Below the pieces are notes generated by a model, which was not told the DNA's origin, searched no databases, and saw only the letters and a program-made list of their open reading frames with translations. 64,000 bases of DNA from Thermoanaerobaculia bacterium (GTDB taxonomy: Bacteria; Acidobacteriota; Thermoanaerobaculia; Multivoradales; J023), in contig JAUIJL010000007.1 of NCBI GenBank assembly GCA_030431255.1, positions 1 to 64,000 on the forward strand. The letters are read 5' to 3'. The position numbers were made by a program, and so were the translations under genes. Shown here in pieces: positions 40,902 through 49,884 of this stretch. Numbering within the stretch: position 1 is the first letter of the stretch; every line of letters begins with the position of its first letter.

Positions 40902-41981
40902 CTAGCTCGATTCCACGAAAGGCTTCAAGACCTCGGCAACTCGCTCCGCCTGCTGCCTCGTGTTGTAGATGTGGAATGCAAGGCGCACCCGGCCCGCGCG
41001 GCCGGCCCCTCGAACGCGCGCCGACGCCAAGGCCTGAAACGCCGCCTCGCCGTCTCGCACAGCCACCGACACGATACCCGCGTCGGGCGCCGGCAGGTCC
41101 AGACACTCAGCGAAGTGGCGAGCGGCGCCGTTCGCCAGCGAAAAACGGGTCGTTTCGTCGAGGCGGCTCAGCACCTCCAACGAGACCCGAGCCCCCACCC
41201 AGGGATGCCACGCCAACGACACGTCGTAGCGGGCCGCGGTCTCCGCCAAGGCGAGGGGAAAACCGTAGAACCTACCGTAGGGGTCGTCGCCGCCACGCCA
41301 CGAAGCGGTGACCGCCGACGTCTCCGACCAGCGATCCCGACGAACATAGAGAAACGCCACCCCGCGCGGGCAGCACAGCCATTTGTAGGCCGCGCAAGCC
41401 ACGTAGTCGGCCCCGAATCGATCCACGTCAAAGGGCACCACCCCCAAGGCCTGGGAGACGTCCACATAGAGCTTGGCACCCACCGCTTTGGCGGCCTTCG
41501 AAACATCCTCCAAATCCACCAGCTCTCCGGTCGAGGACTGCACCTGGCTCACCGCCACCATCGAGGTCCGACCGTCGATGGACGCGGCCAGCTCCGCTAG
41601 CGGTGCCTCCCGCACCGAGATCCGACCGAGTCGCTCTTGCTCCAGAAAAGGGTAGAGCACCGAGGTGAAATCGCCCTGTGCCACCAACACCTCACCACCG
41701 TCGGGCACGGCCGACGCCACGATCGCCGACGCCACCGAAACCGCCGGCATCAGCGACACCTCGTCGGAATCGGCCTTCAGCATCTCCGCGATCACACCCC
41801 GACACACCTCGCCGGTCAAATCCCAGTCTTGGATCCAATCGGCGCTGCCCTCCTGCCAACCATGGAGCGCCTTCTGCAGAGCCTCTACCGTCGGCTTCGG
41901 CGGTAAACCATACGTGGCCGAGTTGAGGTAGATCGTGCCCGACTCGGGCTGGAAGAGATCGAGGACGTTCTGGTGAGGCAT
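40902..41981 (-). CDS. Class V aminotransferase-fold PLP enzyme
   Basis: A 359-residue PLP enzyme of the cysteine desulfurase/isopenicillin N epimerase-like fold. Lys200 in ACAAYKWLCCPRG is the Schiff-base lysine, Asp174 and Gln177 in LYVDVSQALG bind the cofactor, and IYLNSATYGLPP opens the fold. A catalytic Cys loop of true desulfurases is not evident, so an aminotransferase, lyase or epimerase role on a small amino acid is more likely. It is convergent with the chelatase gene and separated by about 500 bp from the WD40 gene. Substrate unknown. Confidence 0.82.
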   Translation of the reverse strand: MPHQNVLDLFQPESGTIYLNSATYGLPPKPTVEALQKALHGWQEGSADWIQDWDLTGEVCRGVIAEMLKADSDEVSLMPAVSVASAIVASAVPDGGEVLVAQGDFTSVLYPFLEQERLGRISVREAPLAELAASIDGRTSMVAVSQVQSSTGELVDLEDVSKAAKAVGAKLYVDVSQALGVVPFDVDRFGADYVACAAYKWLCCPRGVAFLYVRRDRWSETSAVTASWRGGDDPYGRFYGFPLALAETAARYDVSLAWHPWVGARVSLEVLSRLDETTRFSLANGAARHFAECLDLPAPDAGIVSVAVRDGEAAFQALASARVRGAGRAGRVRLAFHIYNTRQQAERVAEVLKPFVESS

Positions 41982-42479
41982 ATACGGCTCCGGGGTTGAG
42001 AGGACATTGAATGTATCCTGAATCCGACTAAAGCTAGACCCACGCTGACGGGAAAGATTGGGCAGCTCTCAACTTTTCGAACTTGCGCGTCTCCGAAGGC
42101 CAAAGCCAGGAGAAACCCTCTAGGTCTACCCTTGGAGAGATTAAGAGGGCGAAAAAAACAAGTCCAACCATCCGCACACAACGCATGCCGGGCTCCATCG
42201 ACGGGGTCGAATATAGAAAGATATTTCCTTTTATAAGAGCTTGCGCCAGGAATCTCTTTCACTCAGGGTTTGGCCTAAATACGATCGAGGGGACCGAAAC
42301 CGGAACACCCTAGCATGAGGTTGACGACTGACGCCCCGACTCCACCAGCCTGATCGAGGGACCATTTTGCCGCCGGGTCGGCTAGACTGGAGCCACCCCA
42401 AACCCCTTGATCCTCTCGGCCGGCTTCGCCGCCGGGTTGGATTTCGTGTCGCCCCACTGCTCGGTCCGGAGGATTCCTT
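41982..42479. other. Intergenic region upstream of the WD40 gene
   Basis: About 500 bp, AT-richer from 42000 to 42330, with no gene I can support in any frame and no strong dyad. It must hold the promoters of two divergent genes. GGAGG at 42470-42474 is the ribosome binding site of the WD40 gene. Confidence 0.5.
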
Positions 42480-44915
42480 GTGACCCCCAAAGCTACCCGT
42501 CGATTGCCCAATGGCCTGAGCCTGCACCGTGATCTCCAGGTCCAGGCCGGCAATATCCACGAAATCGCTTGGTCGCCCGACGGACGGTATCTCGCCTCCG
42601 GCAATCCCGACGGCCAGATCGCGGTGTGGGACGTGGAGACGGGACGCCTTCACTATCGGTTGGACCGGGGAGATCGCTTGGTTTGGAGTGTCGCTTGGTC
42701 GCCCGACGGCAAGCGGTTGGCTTCCGGCTCTCACCAAGGGGTGGTGGGGATATGGGACGCCGAGTCTGGGGATCGTCTGCGGACTTTGGAGCGCCACGAC
42801 GGCTGGGTTCGTAGTGTCGCCTGGTCGCCCGACGGCAAGCGGTTGGTGACTGGTTCCAACGACCGCACCTTGGCCATTTGGGATGCCGAATCCGGTGAGC
42901 GCATTCGCTTGCTAGAAGGTCATCGAGACCGGGTGTTGTCGGTTCGCTGGTCGCCCGACGGCTCGCGGCTGGCTTCCGCTTCCGGTGACGGCAATCTGAT
43001 CGTCTGGGATCCCGAGGCGGCGGAGCACCTCTACACCCACCAGGTCCGATCCGGTTGGTTGCGCTCTTTGGCCTGGTCGCCGGAGGGGCGCTACGTGTCC
43101 TGCGGCTCGGAAGACGGCGTCTTGCGGCTGTGGTACGGCGATGACGGCAAACCCGCGGCGGTGCTCGAAGGGCATACCGAGAGCATCGGCTGCATTTCCT
43201 TCGACGCCAGCGGCCGCATGTTGGCGTCGCGGGCCGTGGACGGCCGGATTCGGCTGTGGTCTCCCAGCCGTGGATCGTGGCAAGCCGTGAGCAGCTTCAA
43301 AGAGCCGGGCACTTTTCCGATGCAGAACCTTTCGTTCCACCCCAGCGAGCCCCTGCTCGCCACCGTCGCCCAATCCCGCATCCATATCTGGCAGGTAGAC
43401 CTCGATGCCCTGCTGGCCACCGCCGACGGCCGACCAGCGTCTCCCCTGCACACCGCCAAGGTCGTCTGCATGGGGGAGCCGGCGGACCAGGTGGAGGAGA
43501 TCGCTCGCTCCCTGGCCGGCGCCTCGTCGTCCCTCGGTGAGCGCGGCCCCGGGGTCTATTTGCACAGCTCGCGATCGGTGGAGGCGGACCAAGGCCCGGC
43601 GCGGCGGGAGGTGCTGATCTGGGATTTGGCGGAACGCAGCGCCGAGCACCCATGGCAACGGGTGGCCGACCTGCGTGACGCGGCCCTGGCGATCGTCGCC
43701 TTCGATCCTCGGGCCCATGAGGATCCCACCCCGGCGATTCGTTCTGCGGTCGAAAATGTGCGCAGGGTTTCAGAGGCCCCGGTTCTGTTGGTGGCCACCG
43801 GCGAGTCGGCGGGCAGCCCTCACCATGCGGCTATCCACGCGGCCCTCTACGACCTCGCGCCCGACGACTACCTGAGCCTCGCCTCGGTGCCCTCGCAAGA
43901 AGCAGGGCGTCTCGAAAATCGTATGTTGACCTGGCTGGATCGACTCTCTTTGCCGGTGCTCGAATCCGAAGCTTGGCTGGAGGAGGTCGAAACTTTTCTC
44001 CTCCAGGAAGTTCGCACGGGTCGACGCATGGCCACCGCCGACGACCTCTTCCGCACTTTCGCCACCCGATTCCAGTCGGGGACTCCCGAGGAAGAGCGGC
44101 GCCGCTCCTTCGAGGCCTGCCTGCGCCAGCTGGAGCTGCGCGGGCTCAACCGGCACTTGGAGCTCGGAAATCTACGCATCCGCCCGTCCCTTTTCGGCAT
44201 TTACGCCCGAGCGCTGGCCAATGCCGGCTCGGCGGATTCCGAAGGTTTGGGGGTGCTCGTCGAGCACCAGGCCACCCACGGTGAGCTACCCTTTGCCGAG
44301 GGTGAGCAAGTCGAGGATCCGTCCATGGATCGGCTGTTGCGCTTGGCCATGATCGAAGAGCTGGTAGATCTCGGTTTGATCCTCCGGGAGCCGTCGGAGA
44401 GCGGCAACCTCTTGCTTTTCCCCGGTGCTTTGGATCACGATCGACCGTCCATGCCGGTCGAGGACGCCACCGAAGCCGTGATTTTCGAGCTCCGGGGCTC
44501 GATCGACGAGCTTCTGCTGTCTACGATGGTCAAGCTGGCCAGGGGTCATCTCTTCCAGCTTCAAGAGCTCTTCCGCGACGGCGCGACCTTTGCCGCTCGA
44601 TTCGGTGGAGAATGTGGCCTCCGGTGCCGCACCCTCGGCGCTCGGTCGGCGAGCTTTTCGTTGAGCTTTTCAGATCGCACCAGCGAGGAAACCAGGTTGC
44701 TCTTTGAAGAGACCATTGCCGAGCACCTGACCGCGCGGATGGGGCCGAATGACCTGAAGCGAGCTCGGATCTTCGCGTGCAGCCAATGCGGCACACCGAT
44801 GACCGATCTCCAAGTCCAGCGTCGACGGGAACGGGGTCTCGATCAGATCCATTGCCCCGTCTGTGAATCGTCTATTTCGATCCTGGACGGACGAGATCGC
44901 CTGGCCGGCTCTTGA
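42480..44915 (+). CDS. WD40 propeller - degenerate GTPase - zinc ribbon protein
   Basis: An 811-residue protein starting with GTG. About seven WD40 blades occupy residues 15-320 (HEIAWSPDGRYLASGNPDG, VWSVAWSPDGKRLASGSHQG, WVRSVAWSPDGKRLVTGSND). A Ras-like GTPase-shaped module follows (about 325-450): AKVVCMGEPADQVEEI where the P-loop should be, REVLIWDLAE for the switch II strand, and AALAIVAFDPR and PVLLVATGES for later strands. The GxxxxGK[ST] P-loop is absent, so nucleotide hydrolysis is doubtful. A helical/winged region comes next, and the protein ends with a zinc ribbon (CSQCGTPMTD, then HCPVC). This arrangement is known from multidomain bacterial NTPases thought to act in signalling or conflict. 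No TIR, caspase or nuclease domain is attached. Confidence 0.75.
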   Translation: MTPKATRRLPNGLSLHRDLQVQAGNIHEIAWSPDGRYLASGNPDGQIAVWDVETGRLHYRLDRGDRLVWSVAWSPDGKRLASGSHQGVVGIWDAESGDRLRTLERHDGWVRSVAWSPDGKRLVTGSNDRTLAIWDAESGERIRLLEGHRDRVLSVRWSPDGSRLASASGDGNLIVWDPEAAEHLYTHQVRSGWLRSLAWSPEGRYVSCGSEDGVLRLWYGDDGKPAAVLEGHTESIGCISFDASGRMLASRAVDGRIRLWSPSRGSWQAVSSFKEPGTFPMQNLSFHPSEPLLATVAQSRIHIWQVDLDALLATADGRPASPLHTAKVVCMGEPADQVEEIARSLAGASSSLGERGPGVYLHSSRSVEADQGPARREVLIWDLAERSAEHPWQRVADLRDAALAIVAFDPRAHEDPTPAIRSAVENVRRVSEAPVLLVATGESAGSPHHAAIHAALYDLAPDDYLSLASVPSQEAGRLENRMLTWLDRLSLPVLESEAWLEEVETFLLQEVRTGRRMATADDLFRTFATRFQSGTPEEERRRSFEACLRQLELRGLNRHLELGNLRIRPSLFGIYARALANAGSADSEGLGVLVEHQATHGELPFAEGEQVEDPSMDRLLRLAMIEELVDLGLILREPSESGNLLLFPGALDHDRPSMPVEDATEAVIFELRGSIDELLLSTMVKLARGHLFQLQELFRDGATFAARFGGECGLRCRTLGARSASFSLSFSDRTSEETRLLFEETIAEHLTARMGPNDLKRARIFACSQCGTPMTDLQVQRRRERGLDQIHCPVCESSISILDGRDRLAGS

Positions 44916-45016
44916 GGCTCGACCCTTCGACCGACCCGGCCCCACCTTATCGATGATTTTAGACCTGCCCGCTCCTAGCCGACTTGCTGGTAGCTGATTT
45001 TTATAGAGGAAAGCCG

Positions 45017-47800
45017 ATGCCACGCAGCCTCTCGAACCCTCCCGTCTCGCTGCTCCTGCTGCTGCTCTTACCGATGCTCTCGATCTGCACCGGTCCGTCC
45101 CTCCAGGGCCAAGAGAATCCAGTGGATCCCGCGACCTCCGAGGGCTCCTCTACCGAAGAATCCCAGCCTGCGGAGCCGACCGACGAACAGGTCACCGAGC
45201 CCGTTCAAGCCGCCCCATCGACCGCTGATTTGGAAGCCTATTTGGACGGCATCCCATCGGCCGAACGGCTCGCCGATTGGCACGATCGCTTCTCCTCGGT
45301 TCCCCATGTGGCCGGCTCCGAAGGCGACGCTCGCTTGATTGAAAAGATGGCCGGCTATTTGGGCTCCATGGGTTTGGAGGTAGAGACCCACCGGTTCACC
45401 ACCTATTTGTCGAAACCGATCTCGGCCAAGGTCCAAATCGTCGCCGAGCCCGAAACCATCAGCGCCGACGCTCGAGTCTTCGGCGCGTCTCCCGGGGCTC
45501 TCCCGCTCTCCTTGCCCATTCGAGAGCCCGCGGTCGACGGCGACTCCTACATGAGCCATCCGGACCTCGACATCGGTTGGAATGCTTATTCCGGCTCTGG
45601 TGACGTCACCGCCGAGGTGGTCTACGCCAACTACGGCACCCTCCAGGACTTCTACCAGCTCCGTCGGCTCGGGATCGACATCAGCGGCAAGATCGTCCTG
45701 GCCCGCTACGGCGGCAACTTCCGGGGTTTCAAAGCTAAATTCGCCGAAGAAGCCGGGGCCGCGGGGCTGATTCTCTTCACCGACCCCGCCGATTCCGGAT
45801 ATGCCAAAGGCCCCACCTATCCCCAAGGTGGCTGGGCCGGAGCCGGTTACATCCAAAGGGGATCTCTCAAGACCCTTCCCTATTCCGGCGATCCCCTGAC
45901 CCCGTTCGAGGAAGCCACCCCGGACGCCGAGCGCCTCGACCCGGACCATGTGGCCTTGCCACGGATTCCGGTCCAGCCCATCGGCTGGGGAGCGGCGTTT
46001 CAAATTCTCCGTCGGATGACGGGAGATCCTGTTCCCGAGGGTTGGCAAGGGGGTCTACCCCTCGCCTACCGTCTCGGTGGACCCGGTCTCGAAGTGCGGC
46101 TCAAGGTGCAGCAAGAACGGCAGCTGGTAGAAACCGCCAATGTGTTGGGCTTTCTCCGCGGAGCCGGCCGACCGGACGAATGGGTGGTGGTCGGCAGCCA
46201 TCACGACGCTTGGTCCTTCGGGGCCGGCGACCCCAACGCCGGGACCATCTTAGTCTTCGAGGCCGCCCGGGCCTTTGCCGATGCCGCGAAGAACGGTTTG
46301 CGTCCCGATCGCACGGTGGTCTTCGCCAATTGGGGCGCGGAGGAATTCGGCATCATCGGCTCCACCGAGTGGGTCGAAGGCCGTCGCGAGGAGCTGGCGG
46401 AAAAAGCGATCGGTTACATCAACCTCGACGGCGCGGCCATGGGCACTCAATTTCGCGCCAGCTCCTCACCGTCCCTCAAGGCCTTGGTGGCCGAAGCGAC
46501 CCGACATGTTCCCCAAGCCGGCCAAGAGGACACGACGGTTTACGAAGCGTGGGTGGGAGACGGTGAGCGCCCCCCCTTCGGCAATCTCGGCGGTGGCTCC
46601 GACCACGTTGGTTTCTACTGCCATTTGGCGATTCCATCGGTCAATCTTTCCGCCGGTGGCAGCCCCGGTGTTTCCTACCATTCGAATTACGAAAACCTGG
46701 CCTGGTACCGCAAGGTGGTGGGGGACGACTACGAAGGCGCGGTGATGCTGACCCGCGTGGTCAATCGAGTCCTCGCCGGCCTGACGAGCTCACCCCTGTT
46801 GCCGTTGGACCCCATCGCCTACGGCACGGACTTGCAGAGCCATCTCCAAGCTGTGCTGGAACAGGCGGAAGCGCTCGATTTGGCGGTGGACCTCTCCATC
46901 TTGGGCAAAACCGCGGAGCTTTACGAAGAGCGGGCGATCGAGCTGTATTCACTGCTGGTGGCTGCGGTCCTCAACGGGCAGCTCGTGGACGAGGGTCTGG
47001 ATCGGGCCAACCGAGTGCTGCTTCAGATGGAGCGTCAATGGCTCCACCAGGACGGCCTGCCGGAGCGGCCTTGGTTTAGAAACCTTTTCGCCGCCACCGA
47101 TCCCACCTCCGGCTACGGGGCCTGGATGTTGCCCGCCCTGCGCTGGGTTGTGGAGCAACAGCGGCCGGTGCCGCCCTTGCCCGAGCCCGCGCCGCCCGTC
47201 GAGTCGGACGCGCAGGAATCGGAGGAAGGGGACGAAGGCTTCGATGAGCTGGACGGCGCCGGCGGGCAAGACGACGCTGAGGGGACATCATCGAGCAAAG
47301 TCTCGGAAGATACCGCCTCGGAAGGCAGCGCCTCGGAAGGCAGCGCCTCGGAAGAGGCCGCCTCAGAAGACAAGGTCTCGGAAGGCACCGTCTCGGAGGA
47401 CAGCTCCGAAACCGCAGCTCCGCCGGAAACGGCCACGGGCTTGGCGGATGCGTCTCCGAGCGAAATCTCGGGCGACGACACACCGGGCGACGACACACCG
47501 GGCGACGACACACCGGACAGCGATACTCAGGGGAGCGACATCTTCGAGGGTGGCATTTCGGAGGGCGAGACATCGATCCCTGCTCCGAGCGTCCCGGATT
47601 CGGACTTCGAGCAGGCCCAGCTGCTCTACCTCGACGCCTTGGATCGGCTTTCGGCGTCCCTCGATGAGCTCCAAGCCCTCCTGCCCGGACAGATTGTGCC
47701 GGAAGTCGATCCCCGCGATGACGTCACGGACGAGCCGACCGATGGCGGGGACGGCTCGTCCACCGAAGCGGATCCGGAGGTGTTGGAATCCTCACCATGA
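45017..47800 (+). CDS. Exported M28-family metallopeptidase (glutamate carboxypeptidase II-like)
   Basis: A protein of about 927 residues with a signal peptide (SLLLLLLLPMLSICTG). The N-terminal helical domain, a PA insertion (GKIVLARYGGNFRGFKAKFA, AAGLILFTDP) and the M28 catalytic core are present: VVVGSHHDAWSFGAGDPNAG supplies zinc ligands His and Asp (about 394-405), WGAEEFG the catalytic Glu pair (about 440), YINLDGAAMG a further Asp, and YHSNYE the last His (about 553). The C-terminal transferrin-receptor-like dimerisation domain is split by an unusual Ser/Glu/Asp/Thr-rich insert of about 140 residues (47170-47590). GAGGA lies 7 nt before the ATG at 45017. Probably acts on peptides outside the cytoplasm. 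The next gene overlaps by 4 bp. Confidence 0.9.
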   Translation: MPRSLSNPPVSLLLLLLLPMLSICTGPSLQGQENPVDPATSEGSSTEESQPAEPTDEQVTEPVQAAPSTADLEAYLDGIPSAERLADWHDRFSSVPHVAGSEGDARLIEKMAGYLGSMGLEVETHRFTTYLSKPISAKVQIVAEPETISADARVFGASPGALPLSLPIREPAVDGDSYMSHPDLDIGWNAYSGSGDVTAEVVYANYGTLQDFYQLRRLGIDISGKIVLARYGGNFRGFKAKFAEEAGAAGLILFTDPADSGYAKGPTYPQGGWAGAGYIQRGSLKTLPYSGDPLTPFEEATPDAERLDPDHVALPRIPVQPIGWGAAFQILRRMTGDPVPEGWQGGLPLAYRLGGPGLEVRLKVQQERQLVETANVLGFLRGAGRPDEWVVVGSHHDAWSFGAGDPNAGTILVFEAARAFADAAKNGLRPDRTVVFANWGAEEFGIIGSTEWVEGRREELAEKAIGYINLDGAAMGTQFRASSSPSLKALVAEATRHVPQAGQEDTTVYEAWVGDGERPPFGNLGGGSDHVGFYCHLAIPSVNLSAGGSPGVSYHSNYENLAWYRKVVGDDYEGAVMLTRVVNRVLAGLTSSPLLPLDPIAYGTDLQSHLQAVLEQAEALDLAVDLSILGKTAELYEERAIELYSLLVAAVLNGQLVDEGLDRANRVLLQMERQWLHQDGLPERPWFRNLFAATDPTSGYGAWMLPALRWVVEQQRPVPPLPEPAPPVESDAQESEEGDEGFDELDGAGGQDDAEGTSSSKVSEDTASEGSASEGSASEEAASEDKVSEGTVSEDSSETAAPPETATGLADASPSEISGDDTPGDDTPGDDTPDSDTQGSDIFEGGISEGETSIPAPSVPDSDFEQAQLLYLDALDRLSASLDELQALLPGQIVPEVDPRDDVTDEPTDGGDGSSTEADPEVLESSP

Positions 47801-48663
47801 GCATCTGTCCGTGGATCCCCCGCCGCGCCGTCAAATTTTCAGTGACTGGATTCCCTTGGCGCGAGTCACCGGTGAGCCGGCTTCCAATGACGCTGCGGAT
47901 GCTCGCCTTGGTCGGCGCGTTGGCGGCTCCGTCCGTGATCTCGGCCCATCCCTTCGACGCCACCTATTATTCGTCTCGGGCTGCGATCAAAGCCGATGCC
48001 GAAGGCTTGCACGTCTTGGTGGTGGTCGAGGTGCCGACCGCCATGATCCTGGAAGAATTCCTCACTCTTTACGGAGACCCCACCCAGCTCGACGAGGAGG
48101 CGAATGAGATCTTCCGCCGGCGCCAATTCGAAAAGCTGACCAAAGATCTATATTTGAGGATCAACAAGAAACGGGCGGCCGGCACCTGGCAGCCGGTGGA
48201 CAGCGAGGCCAATGGCCGCGGCACCGAAACGTTCTTCGTGTATCTCCTGGAATTCAAACACGAGGATCCCAAAGCGGTGGCCGAGCTCGAATCCCTCGAC
48301 ATTCGGTTGGATATGGAAGTCTTTTCCCGGGACCTTATTTACCTTTCTGCCAGCGCGGAGGGATACGGACCTTGGAAAGTCACGAAGAACTCCGCCGAGC
48401 CCATTCTCGAAGTCTCCAGTGACGAGCTCTATGATCCGGAGACCGGCCGCTGGAGCATCGATCCGCGGTTGAGAAGATTGAGGTTCCAGCTCGAGCGATC
48501 CGATGACCCGGACCCCAACTCCTCCAGACCTAACGTCTCCAGACCTGGCGCATCCGGCTCAAGCCCGGATCCTCCCAGCTCTCCGTTATCTTCAAAGCCT
48601 CTAACCTTATCGACACCCACCCGCACCTATTCAAACCCTCGGAGCATGCCCCATGGCCCCTAA
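47797..48663 (+). CDS. Exported protein of unknown function
   Basis: A 288-residue product overlapping the peptidase stop by 4 bp (ATGA). A signal peptide core is TLRMLALVGALAAPSVISAHPFD; an ATG at 47887 would start closer to it, but coupling favours 47797. The mature part opens HPFDATYYSSRAAIKADAEG and continues LHVLVVVEVPTAMIL, suggesting a beta-rich domain of about 180 residues. The C-terminal 60 residues are Ser/Pro/Asp-rich and look disordered. The start of phhB lies inside its last codons. No family is recognised; HPF-x(2,3)-Y openings recall proteins of urease/hydrogenase-accessory-type exported groups, but this is weak. Confidence 0.65.
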   Translation: MSICPWIPRRAVKFSVTGFPWRESPVSRLPMTLRMLALVGALAAPSVISAHPFDATYYSSRAAIKADAEGLHVLVVVEVPTAMILEEFLTLYGDPTQLDEEANEIFRRRQFEKLTKDLYLRINKKRAAGTWQPVDSEANGRGTETFFVYLLEFKHEDPKAVAELESLDIRLDMEVFSRDLIYLSASAEGYGPWKVTKNSAEPILEVSSDELYDPETGRWSIDPRLRRLRFQLERSDDPDPNSSRPNVSRPGASGSSPDPPSSPLSSKPLTLSTPTRTYSNPRSMPHGP

Positions 48664-48940
48664 GAAGCTCGACGCAGAAGACATTCAAAACCGACTCGCC
48701 GACCTCGACGGTTGGTCCATCCAAAACGAAAAGCTGCACAAGAAGCTTCAATTCTCCGACTTCGCCGAGGCCTTTGGATTCATGACCCGGGTCGCCCTGG
48801 TGGCCGAGGACATGCAGCATCATCCGGAATGGCAGAATGTGTGGAATCGGGTCACCATCGACCTGACGACCCACGATGCCGGCGGCATTTCGGAGAAGGA
48901 TTTCACCCTGGCGTCGAAAATCGACTCCTTTTCCGCCTAA
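48653..48940 (+). CDS. phhB: Pterin-4a-carbinolamine dehydratase
   Basis: A 95-residue enzyme that dehydrates 4a-hydroxytetrahydropterin, recycling the pterin cofactor of aromatic amino acid hydroxylases. The family signature is visible as EDMQHHPEWQNVWNRVTI with the His-His-Pro centre, followed by THDAGGISEKDFTLASKI. The N-terminal LADLDGWSIQNEKLHK is also typical. GGAG lies about 8 nt upstream of the ATG. It overlaps the end of the upstream exported-protein gene by 11 bp and its stop overlaps the convergent nucleotidyltransferase gene. No phenylalanine hydroxylase is seen in the window. Confidence 0.93.
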   Translation: MAPKKLDAEDIQNRLADLDGWSIQNEKLHKKLQFSDFAEAFGFMTRVALVAEDMQHHPEWQNVWNRVTIDLTTHDAGGISEKDFTLASKIDSFSA

Positions 48941-49869
48941 CGGCCTTCCAGCTCCCGGGCTTCTTCCTCGGTATCGATGTCCTTGGCCAGACTGAGGGCC
49001 GGGCTGAGCAGCACCCGCCCCCTGCGCTCGGGATGCCGACGACGGTGGTCCGTCTTGATGAAGACCCGGCGAATGCGATCTTCCGTTTCGCGGATGGGAG
49101 CCACTCCCGCCTTCAGCTTGCTGGCCAAGATCAGGCTGTTGTACACCACCGGAAAGAAGATTCGCGGCAGGCGCAAGGATCCGAGACGTTTGAGATCTTC
49201 CAGCACCAAACCCCACAACAAAGCGCGCATCAATTTCAGACGCCGGAAGGCCATCGGCCGGTTGCGGGTGCGGTAAAGAACGTCGAAGAACCGGTAGACG
49301 AATTTCAACCGCACCGCTTCCGGATTGCACACGATGATGTGGCCGGGCAAGATCGGTACTGATTTCTCCTCGCCGGCCGGCACCAATCGATACCTCGGCT
49401 TCCACTCCGAGGCGCCCAAGTCTTCGGGATCCTCGGGGATCACGATCTGGGGCATCCAATAGTCGAAGGGCTGGTGACGGCGTAGGTCCGCCACGGCTTC
49501 CGCCAGCTCTTCGGTATCGGGCAGGATGTCGCAGGTGGTGACCGCCACGAGCTCCGTTCTCAGCTCACGGCGGACCCATTCCACGCCGGTCTTGAGATTC
49601 TCGCCGAAAGTGCCGTCGGTATCGACGACGCCGGCACCTTGGACAAACGGGGCGTAGATCCGGCTGGGCCCGGCGATCAAGACCGGCGAAAACACGCCGG
49701 TCGCGGTCATCCGGTCGATCAGCTCCTGGATCAGGGGGCGCCCGCCGACCTTGAGCTCGGCGCCCTTATAACCTTGTAAGGGTCGGTGACCGCGTCCGTT
49801 GTCGGTCATCTCGGCCAGCTGAGCATCTCTGCCGCCGAGCACAATCAAGGGAATCTTGCTTTGGCTCAT
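48937..49869 (-). CDS. MobA-like nucleotidyltransferase-fold protein
   Basis: A 310-residue protein with the NTP-transferase opening IPLIVLGGRDAQLAEM and a downstream KGAELKVGGRPLIQELID, as in MobA/IspD/GlmU-type enzymes. ELVAVTTCDILPDTEEL supplies a candidate metal-binding Asp. The second half (LKLMRALLWGLVLEDLKRLG, IFFPVVYNSLILASKL) is more hydrophobic than usual and may associate with the membrane or a partner. It lies 15 bp downstream of the helical protein gene on the same strand, so they are likely one operon. The substrate is not evident; molybdopterin guanylation is only one option. Confidence 0.7.
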   Translation of the reverse strand: MSQSKIPLIVLGGRDAQLAEMTDNGRGHRPLQGYKGAELKVGGRPLIQELIDRMTATGVFSPVLIAGPSRIYAPFVQGAGVVDTDGTFGENLKTGVEWVRRELRTELVAVTTCDILPDTEELAEAVADLRRHQPFDYWMPQIVIPEDPEDLGASEWKPRYRLVPAGEEKSVPILPGHIIVCNPEAVRLKFVYRFFDVLYRTRNRPMAFRRLKLMRALLWGLVLEDLKRLGSLRLPRIFFPVVYNSLILASKLKAGVAPIRETEDRIRRVFIKTDHRRRHPERRGRVLLSPALSLAKDIDTEEEARELEGR

Positions 49870-49884
49870 GAAGGGGGATCGGAA

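Noticed and set aside
41982-42479. Possible small genes in the 500-bp gap before the WD40 gene
   Set aside because: The available frames lack ribosome binding sites and GC-ending codon bias.
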